NCBI GenBank assembly: GCA_003439945.1
Contig: QVRM01006800.1
Location: forward strand, 1-64,000
Origin: Dermanyssus gallinae
Lineage: Eukaryota; Arthropoda; Arachnida; Mesostigmata; Dermanyssidae
Direction: 5' to 3'
DNA length: 64,000 bases
Program-made: the position numbers and the translations under genes
Notes under the pieces: generated by a model
What the model was told of the DNA's origin: nothing
What the model saw: the letters and a program-made list of their open reading frames with translations, nothing else
Database searches by the model: none
Part shown: piece after piece, positions 55,994 to 64,000 of the stretch
Layout of the letters: the number at the start of each line of letters is the position of its first letter
Position numbering within the stretch: position 1 is the first letter of the stretch

Positions 55994-58900
55994 GTACTGA
56001 GCATAAATAGAGACAGAACAACAGCAAATCATGGTAATTTCCAGATCTTAAAGAGCCCACATTTGAGCAGTGCATTGCCATTACCCATCTAGATGAATCA
56101 CGAAGTTCGTATTTCTATAAGCCGCTAGTGCAAGAGTCGCTGTTATATCTGCCGGCATGTACTATTCAAAACAGATATTTTACCGCTGTATTATTACGCC
56201 ACGATTATGCATAGTTGAAGAGAAAATTACATAGTAAATGTCAAATGGTTATGGCAAGCAAGCGAGATTAATCTTTACTATGTAATGATGAACTTTTGGT
56301 GATTACTGATAGCCGCCGCTTGGTAAGGTGGACTGTTTATAAAGCGCTTGAAGAACCGCGCGTTATTTGACTTACGCACGACGTGGACCTTGGTTGCCTC
56401 CGCGTTGCCCATCTACCACCACTGATTGGCAAATTTTGATATGATTGGCTGGCTGATCGCCGTAGCTGCATACATTACTTCAGTCACAACTTCCAGTTCC
56501 TGTCTATTTATAGGGCTATTCATCAATACCTACTTCCGCCCCTGTGTATTGATCCGTTTACCTCGTTACACGTTGCTAAATTCGCTTAGTCGGTTTCAAG
56601 CTCGTTCCTCAGAGCGCTGTTGAAGAAAGTGGCATATCTTTCAGCACGTCGCTGTGGCAATCTTACCGGACCGGATATAAAAATATCTCTAGGCTAGGAA
56701 TAGCAAACACAGGCAATTAATGAGTTTGCGCTGGTGGCCACTGGTGGATCAACTCGCCTTAGAAATGAAACTTGGCCTGCAACATTTAGGGCGCGAGACA
56801 AAGCACTCTTCGCTAGACAGCAGTATATCTAGCAAAGCATTCACATATGCCTATTTTTGCAACTCTGTTTTTTCCGGATCTCTCAGCGTGTTCGATTCTC
56901 CGAATCGGCAAAGCTTGTTGCGTGTTCTTGTTACACGTCGAGTGGAGCCAAACTAAGATCGTGTATAGAATCGTATGCGGCAGCCGCAGTTCAGCATTAC
57001 GAAACGATTCGTTTCCTACTGTGAAATATCTTCCCAATATGAAATTATTTGTTTTCTATACAACGAGGTCTTTGTGGTGACTGGCGAGATCTCTTATTTA
57101 AAATATGGGCCCTTGGGAGGGTTTAAAGTGTGTGTTTACCGCAATCTAAGTCGGCCTCGTATTGGCCGGTCCAATGTGGAATAGCGAACCACGCATTATT
57201 GGCGGCTACTGAGCCCGGCCATGTTCTCTTAGCGCGCACGAGGAAGCCTGGAGGGCTGGCGCGTAACCGCACAACGGCTTTCAGGTAGCCGGCTAGTGTT
57301 TCTTCATGCCTCTGATTATTACGGTCTCCAATATTCTATTTTGCTTGCATGATATTTATGTCATGTTTTACGATTCTGTCAGTAACCGCTGCATAGAATC
57401 CCCTTTGCAAGCTGAGACATTTTATTCACCGTTCTCTGCACTCATTAGCGCCAAACGACCTTTCTCAGCAACGATGTTATCCTAAACAAGGACATACTCC
57501 CTTTACGGAAGTTCTTGTTATACTTCAGACAGGCAATTAGACAAACAGTCAGACTCTATACACAAGTTTCACTGTTGTACTAAGTTACTATCTCTAACAA
57601 AGGCTTGTTGCACTAACCTGCTGAGAGGTGGCCGTAACCTCATAAGGTAAAATATTTGAAGAAAAAATAATAATACCTAACGGCATTCGCTCAGGTGTTA
57701 CTGTTACGACCAAACTAACCACTTAAATAGTTAACCTAAGCTGTCAAAGGGAAGTCTTCAAATGTAGATCAGGAATTAGGCTGTGCATACGTCTGGCCGC
57801 CCGTATGCACGCCTATGTATAATACGTCGTCCGATAACTCCTGGCTCCTCGACCATGCGAATTCCTGCATCTGTATTGCTTCTTCGGTAGACACTGCAAT
57901 GTGTCTGTCGAAGAAGAAGAGTCTTATTCCGCTTCAAATGTAGCTTTGTTTCTCATTGGAATTATGCTGCTTGTTCTATGCGTTTGTGAATATATGGGCG
58001 CTCTTTAACTAAGGTGCAACTTTGTGTGTAAGAATGGTGGAACTAATTGTGGCTACGGTGGGTAGCAGGCTCTATGTTTCCGAAAGCCGTGTTAATTGCC
58101 CCTTAAAAGCGCACAGGAAAGTCTTTTATTATTATCCGATTGTGCATATTTGGGCTGCAATTGCGCGCAAGATCGTGTTTGCCATCTGTCTATCTATGGT
58201 ACGCGTTCTTGTTCCACCAACTAACACAATTTTTGCGTAAATCCGCGCTCGTCTCTCTGAGTTTTGCCTATACCGTATAATGCATCGCCTATGTGCAGGA
58301 TTTACGTTTGTAATGCTAAATTATGACACATCCAAGACAAATATATACTCGATTTTCATCTAAACACACAAGTGAAACTAAGTTTTACACAAACGGGAAA
58401 CGGGTAGGTCGAAATGAAAGAGTGCGTAAAACGCATATGCTATCTATGGGACAGTACCTCACGGCTATGTATGAACAATACACGACTCTGCTGAGGTTTT
58501 TAACTTTGCTAGGCAACGCTTGTTCAAGTGTATATATAGCGTTGGTGTTATGGCTACTATCATCTGCATTAACAAAGTGTACATTGATCTAAGGAGCTGT
58601 AGACATGTAGTCTGTGCAATACCCCATTTAGGTTAGGATTTATGGATATTACAGCTACAAAGGTACTAATTCGATAGCATGAGCAAGTGATAGTTAAGTT
58701 CTACAAACAAAATACTATCATAACGAAGCGTTACTTATTATTGGAAATGATATGCCATTGATTTGACGGGTTGACTTGGCAAGCCGACTTGTTATGAGCA
58801 TTAAATATTGACTTGTTTTACATATAACATATCAGCTTCTTGCACTTGCTGTCTAAGTGGCAAAAAACGGCCGCGGAAAAGTATGTGCAAAGTTACGTAA

Positions 58901-61590
58901 AGTTACAATTATCTGTCTGGAGGTCAGCTCCGGCCACAGATATTCAAATTAAATTGAGCTTCTGTTGTTCAAATGGGGGGGGGGGATATGTCCTTGGCTA
59001 TCTAAAAACACCTAGTGGTCTAATCGTGATGCGGAGCACCTAACAGACCTCGTTGCGGCTCAGGTGATAAACGAACAGGGCTTCAGCCGATTGCTATAGC
59101 CTAAGCCCAAATGCGTCGTCCGAGCCTCGTTTGGCTTCGACATCTGAGCATAGTATAAAAATCACTTTGTGTTCGTATTTTGAAATACATTGCACAAAAG
59201 GTCTGAGTACGTGGGCACATAGAATAGATAAACTTAATCTGCCGTGACTTCAAATTTCCGTCTCTTTACATCCTGAATCCGTATGTTTTTGTTGGGTATG
59301 GTCAAAGAGATTCGTTGCTGCTTTCAGCTCGTTTAGCTTTGTCATTGCGAGCAACTATACCCGCGTTTGAAATTTGTTCCGTTGTCGTATTTTCTGCAAG
59401 CGTAACAAAGCTCTTAGTATATCAGCTATCTGCCTTATGATCTGTTTGTGCAATTTTCTTGCCTTGACGGCCTGATCAACCGTTTCTAGCTAATACTTCA
59501 GAGTAGGGAATTGACAAGATTATACAAACAAAATTCAAAGCAATCCAATTCTAGTAGTCTGGCTCTTATACAGATTCATGCGCAACTCCCGCGTGTAAGC
59601 TGTACACGTCGATTTGAGCGCTGTAACTGCTACGTAAGATATGCGTTAATGCTAATTTTTGTTTTAAAGACAGTTAATATAGCTCCTAGGGGGGTTGACG
59701 ACGACAAATAATTCAATATGATATATCATTACAACATTGCATTTCAGCTCGAAGTAAATAAAAAAGGTAAACACAAATGCGCACTATTGCTGGTGCACTG
59801 GTCCACGCTTCGGCATCTTGACAGCGCAGAGCTTTCGAGTTTTTTTCTTTTTTCTGTTATTTAAGATGCGTAATTTAAGATGCCCACGCCAGCTTTGTGA
59901 TGTGTTCATAGGCACGGTAGTGGTCCCAAAAGAACGTTTCTCTAGGCCTTGTAGGGCCATCGAGAGGCCAGATAACGGAAAACAAGTGAGGCCAGATAAC
60001 AGAGAACAAGTAAGATGTGAGAGCGATACGATCGAGTAGTAGTGACGTGCTGATTCGTCTGTTACTCGTTCACAGCCGTCGACTTTCGCCAGCTATGAGC
60101 CCCGCTCCGTTGTTGGCGAATGTCCTCTCTGGGTAAGATGAGATAGCGCCGTCAGCTAATGCGCTGGCGACGCCACCCATTTCCACTACCCCCCACTATC
60201 ACTACCACCAACGCCGTACCGGTGCCACTGCCACCAACCACTTCTAAACGAAGTCCGACATGCACTAGAGTGCTCATGTACCCCACCCGTAGCACGACAG
60301 GCGCTGCGAGTTTGTCTGTCTGTCTATCTATCTATCTGTTTGTCTGCATGTATGTATCTCTCTCTCTCTATCTTTGTCTGTATGCACCATTTGTGTGGGT
60401 GTACATTGTAGGAACTGCTTTTATCATTAGGAAATATATATATATATATGGGGATGTCGTCTCGACTCAATAACTGAACGCTTGGTCTTAAAAATATGCA
60501 GATTTATTTGTTCAGTCTGAAGAACATTTTAAAGATACTAGCTATCATAGCACTGCTGTCTCGAAGACAATTCATATTATTCAATTAATGAATTATTGAT
60601 ACCAGAGTGTAGTGGTAACGATTAGCATGATATACCTTAAGTAGAGAGATTAATGTTACCAAACAAAATGACAAACTTTACGACATGGATGCGTTAGGTT
60701 TGTGAGCTTTTAGGCCGCGTCTTGCCGATGTTGGTCAAGAACACGTCAAGTAACGCGTCGAGCACACGAGGAGATAGATGTCCAAGCACATCGATACGGC
60801 TACGGTAGTCACGTGGTTGCAAACTAATTTGCCACGGCGCACATACATGAAGCGACTAATTAACTAAAGTTGCCTTTGTTTTTGTTCCAATCAGGCAAGA
60901 CTCAACATCAAGCACACACATACATAAAGGGCTATCTATGAACCTGTAACATGTTTAGTAAACTTCTTGTATATATATAACAGTACGTGCATTGCCAGAA
61001 GTGACAACTATGGTAGGCGTGGGTATCGAGTTGTAGAGCCACGTCTAAAGCCTAGTTATGACTGCTGTGTTGATCTGTCGTATACTGAGCTTCCTTGTCG
61101 TAAACACAATTACATTCCGGTGCGCATACGATCCGCTGATCTCAGCCCATGCACGAGGACAGCTTGTGGTCAACAGATGTTTAGGATGGCAAGCATCAGC
61201 ATTAAGTACCAAACATCATGATTGATTAGCGCTAAAAGACAAGGCATGGGTGACTTTAACAAAAAATAGAACACTATTTGGCGTGCCGTCAAACTCATGC
61301 ATACTTCGCCACACCCTCTCATAGGGCCTTCTGTACGCCTTCATTGTGAAATTGAAGCTGCTTTGCTGGTGTAATCCCAACGTGTCTTCTTGTCTAGTTG
61401 GCTAGTAGCTCTTGTTTTCAGGCCCGGAATTGTGTGTTATTTTCATCTGAGCGAGCGAGAGCCCAGCCCTGCATTGACACTGGCTTCAAAATGAAGTTCG
61501 ACATCTGATTATTTTCCCAAGACTTTCGCTCTTCCTCCTCTGTGGGAACCACGATAGATCTGCCCCCCGATAAAAGTAGTCGAGTGCAAA
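55992..61590. other. Long intronic stretch, nothing recognised except small repeats
   Basis: It holds a 9-bp perfect hairpin at 57,783-57,810 (GTGCATACG/CGTATGCAC), a G11 run near 58,975-58,986, a 24-bp tandem duplication at 59,964-60,011 and TCTG/TCTA runs near 60,313-60,340. No coding domain or known element. Confidence 0.45.
59964..60011 (+). repeat. 24-bp tandem duplication
   Basis: GAGGCCAGATAAC, 3 variable bases, then AACAAGT-type end, repeated twice in succession with two differences. Confidence 0.8.
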
Positions 61591-61680
61591 GCGTTCCTTG
61601 GACGTACGGTTTGACAGCAGCCCGCCTTGGGCGAAATATATCTAAACCGCCTTAAGACAAAGGTCGGCGGTCGAGAAGTT
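61560..61680 (+). repeat. Repeat X, uninterrupted copy
   Basis: GGTTTGACAGCAGCCCGCCT continues through ATATCTAAACCGCC to AGACAAAGGTCGGCGG. The same sequence occurs at 62.9-63.3 kb, split there by a LINE fragment. The shared part also reaches left to an ATAAAAG segment. The nature of X is unknown. Confidence 0.75.
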
Positions 61681-62410
61681 AACTGGTTGTGCCGGCACGT
61701 TTATCTACTACTAGCAACCCTGTCGGGTTGGTGTAGTCGTTGGCGACGAGCGGCGGCGGCTGCCGCTAGATCTTAGATCCTCTAGGACCGTTCAAATGGG
61801 CCAACGCCCAAAGCATGCAGCCGGCCGCGTTCCGTGTGTCTACCAGTCGAAGTAGAAGTAGGGCCGGAGCCGGATTATTTCACGGCGCCTCGAAGTCCGT
61901 CCGTCTGAGTTCGTGCCGTTTAAAGTGTATCTCTTCCCGTCATTCTACCGGCCCACCAACCCATCCGCCCGCTTTTCTGCCTCTCTGCCAGTGCTTACCT
62001 AGTCTGAGACTGGCGCCGCTCATCAGTCATCAGGCCACTACTACGCGCCACTAAACGACTCGCGTCGAATCGAAAACGATCTTTCGATGTGCTCCCGTGG
62101 CCCTCGACGTAGCAACCTTGTTCGGACGGCAGCAATCTGGCAAGAAGCCAAAAGCCGCCTGCGCCAGGAACATCCGACGCGCCCATCTTGGCGACCGGAG
62201 CATGCGCACGCTCACACAGGCAAACACAAAGGCGCCGCGCACGTACACAGAGTACGTATACTTGGTTCAGCTGGTTTGCCGGCTTAAACCAAGTCTCGCA
62301 AGGTCGTCCAGGCGCTTGAAGACGCTGTAGCGGTAGTAATGGCGCGCTACTTTGATGGCCTTACGGTACACGCTGTTCGAGAATGTGCGCAAGTTTCTTC
62401 ATGTTTTTTT
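61681..62410. other. GC-rich block, nothing firmly recognised
   Basis: Markedly GC- and CpG-richer than its surroundings (about 61,690-62,350). Frames of 65-79 codons exist but show no domain. It resembles promoter-type sequence; no splice structure was confirmed. Confidence 0.35.
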
Positions 62411-62497
62411 TGCTTTGGCCTGGCGCCGTATATACTCGTATAATTAATAAAAGTAGCCGGTCATATCTTGTGTCTAGGCAGCATATTAAGTGCAATC

Positions 62498-62498
<1 letters not shown>

Positions 62499-62546
<48 letters not shown>
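62499..62546. repeat. (AT)n microsatellite
   Basis: AT run of about 48 bp with one TATAAATA interruption at its start. Confidence 0.93.
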
Positions 62547-62551
<5 letters not shown>

Positions 62552-62904
62552 TACCCTCAGGTGTATGTACGTGTCGTATTATGAAAGAACATAAAAAGCG
62601 TATTTAATACACATTAGCCATGCTCTTGAAAAAATGAGATCTTTTTACACAACCTCCATTATGAATATATATACTGAGTAGCTCATTGTTAGAATAATAA
62701 AACAATTAAAATGGCATTCACAAGTTTAGAATAGCCTTTTGATAAATGGGTTGTGCAATGATCAAATTAAAGTTTGCTAAAAGTATCCGCTGCTTACAAT
62801 TGAAAATAATTGTATCTACTGCTTTCCCTACAATTGCTATTCTTCTTCTGTGGCTATCCACCCTTATCGGTTACCAACATTGACCTGCTTAATAAAAGAA
62901 GGGT

Positions 62905-63290
62905 TTCTTGATCGTATGGTTTGACGGCAGCCCGCCTTGGGCGGTATACATCTAAACTGCCGTTGTCCGTTTGGTTTCGAAACCATGAGAGGGTCAGGCT
63001 CGTTTAAACTGACGTTGACCCAGCGCGTGGACAGAAGCCTTAACCTTTCCATGAGAACATCAGAATTCTTGCGTCAGAGGCTGTCGCTTGACATTCAACG
63101 AGGAAACGCTGCATCTGTTCGGGGCACATTGTCAAACTGGGCTAATCCAGGATTAGTGAACCCGTAACCTGCACGTTCACGCGGAGACAATTGTTCACTC
63201 CAAGGTGCTAACATAAAAAAGTTTCATAAAGAAATCATATATAAATTCATTATCTAAACCGCTTTTAGACAAAGGTCTACGGTACAGGGG
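62905..63290 (+). repeat. Repeat X, copy split by a LINE insertion
   Basis: The left half, GGTTTGACGGCAGCCCGCCT to CATCTAAACTGCC, is at about 62,916-62,961. The right half, ATCTAAACCGC to AGACAAAGGTCTACGG, is at 63,252-63,282. The join word ATCTAAACYGC is present twice, as expected of a target-site duplication. Confidence 0.75.
62962..63251 (+). mobile_element. WYLDD-type LINE, 5'-truncated 3' end (copy F)
   Basis: The peptide FETMRGSGSF, then SEFLRQRLSLDIQRGNAASV, aligns with the end of copy D (METLGP..., FLRQALSLAVCRGNAAS). The stop follows near 63,165, then a 3' part ending ATAAATTCATT. It is bounded by copies of ATCTAAACYGC and sits inside repeat X. Very similar to copy E over about 150 bp. 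Unlike copies B-D it has no TAA tail. Confidence 0.78.
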
Positions 63291-63700
63291 TGTTGTTAGA
63301 TGCTATTTTTTCTCAGGCAGACGAGAATAACTCTGCTGGTCGAGAGGAAACGTGGTTGTCGTATCTATAAACATGGCTCAATATTGTGCTACTTTAAGGA
63401 CATTTAGAAACCCCGCTGATAAAGGCATCTGGGCGCCCCATACTAGTCCCACCCAAATTGATCTACTTTGTCTGTGATGCTAATAGACAATTACCGAACT
63501 TTTTTTGTCTCAAACGCATTGAAACAGACAGCCTTATCGTAAGTCTATTTGAATAGGTTACTTTTACTGCTTTCGCCCCCTTCTGACGGCGGCGGTGACT
63601 GTTAAGCGCTGTTCTGAACTGTCTTCCGCTACTTGCTACTACAACCTGAGACTAAAGTTAAGTAAGGCTAGATTAATGATGAAAATAACTTGACCCTCTT

Positions 63701-63735
<35 letters not shown>

Positions 63736-64000
63736 TATACGCGCATGTTTATTATTGTGTCAAATTTAGCTACAAGCGCATCAATGCCAATCTAAAGTTG
63801 TGTCATCTTCTGTCGTGCTCTATTAACTATCCTACAATAGTTGTTGTCGATTGTTGTCATTGCTGGTTATGTTGTGGCTGATGTTATTATTATGATTGCT
63901 GCTGCTGTTCAAACTATAATAATGGACATGCTCGGCCAATTGTTGTCTGTAACCTAGTATATATAGACGCGCTGCGAGTACCGCCATTGTTAGCAATCGT
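63291..64000. other. Window end, nothing recognised except (AT)15 at 63,703-63,732
   Basis: Short frames without domains; GCTGCTGCTG and GTTGTTG words appear near 63,840-63,910. Confidence 0.4.

Larger units (their letters stand above)
44781..64000 (+). other. Presumed slo intron 2, at least 19.2 kb, open at window end
   Basis: No downstream slo exon is recognisable to the window end: no S2 (LAFNIFFMVYFFIRF-like) or S3 segment appears in any frame. If the gene continues on the plus strand, everything from here on is intronic, including the elements listed separately. It is also possible that small exons were missed or that another gene is nested here. Confidence 0.6.

Noticed and set aside
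44719..64000. Further slo exons (S2 to pore)
   Set aside because: I looked for the conserved S2, S3 and S4 peptides in the listed frames and by eye and found none; very short exons could still have been missed.

Overview
The window is animal nuclear DNA, most likely from an arthropod. The strongest evidence is two exons of the calcium-activated BK potassium channel gene slowpoke (slo), whose protein is close in type to insect Slo. Other signs are many long (AT)n microsatellites, several families of non-LTR retrotransposons (LINEs) in different stages of decay, tRNA-derived SINEs, foldback DNA elements, and a 10-kb domain of CAA/CAG-like trinucleotide runs. A chelicerate is my guess from overall character only; nothing in the sequence proves it.

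Layout. 0-0.5 kb: possible last coding exons of an unidentified gene. 1.1-4.5 kb: an old I/R1/Jockey-group LINE in pieces, one piece split by a tRNA-derived SINE, with a second SINE family just upstream (perfect 9-bp target duplication). 5.85-8.46 kb: a fairly complete APE-type LINE (endonuclease, reverse transcriptase, C-terminal Cys/His knuckle) broken by a stop and frameshifts. 8.5-14.9 kb: mostly unrecognised AT-rich DNA. 14.9-23.5 kb: four plus-strand fragments of a second LINE type that ends in a CCHC knuckle plus a restriction-like endonuclease motif and has an unusual WYLDD polymerase motif. Three of them lie head to tail with TAA-type tails. A minus-strand CR1/L2-like LINE lies at 16.7-18.04 kb. 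24.4-28 kb: a 3' fragment of the WYLDD LINE, another SINE, unrecognised DNA. 28.07-28.18 kb: two back-to-back hairpins. 28.2-38.9 kb: GC-richer trinucleotide-repeat domain including an 867-codon open frame.

39.8-44.8 kb is the core: slo exon 1 (138 codons, N-terminus, S0 helix and S0-S1 linker) with a GTAAGT donor, then a 62-nt exon 2 (S1 helix) in the matching phase. Two related foldback elements bracket exon 2. From 44.8 kb to the end there is no further recognisable slo exon, so this is probably a very long intron 2. It holds microsatellites, two SINE copies, a CT/GTT-rich block with the opposite strand skew (49.2-51.3 kb), a GC-rich block (61.7-62.4 kb), and a LINE insertion with a target duplication and an uninterrupted paralogous site nearby.

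The only confidently identified host gene is slo. The trinucleotide domain upstream of it may be its promoter and 5' leader, but this is inferred from position and strand composition. All mobile elements look inactive.
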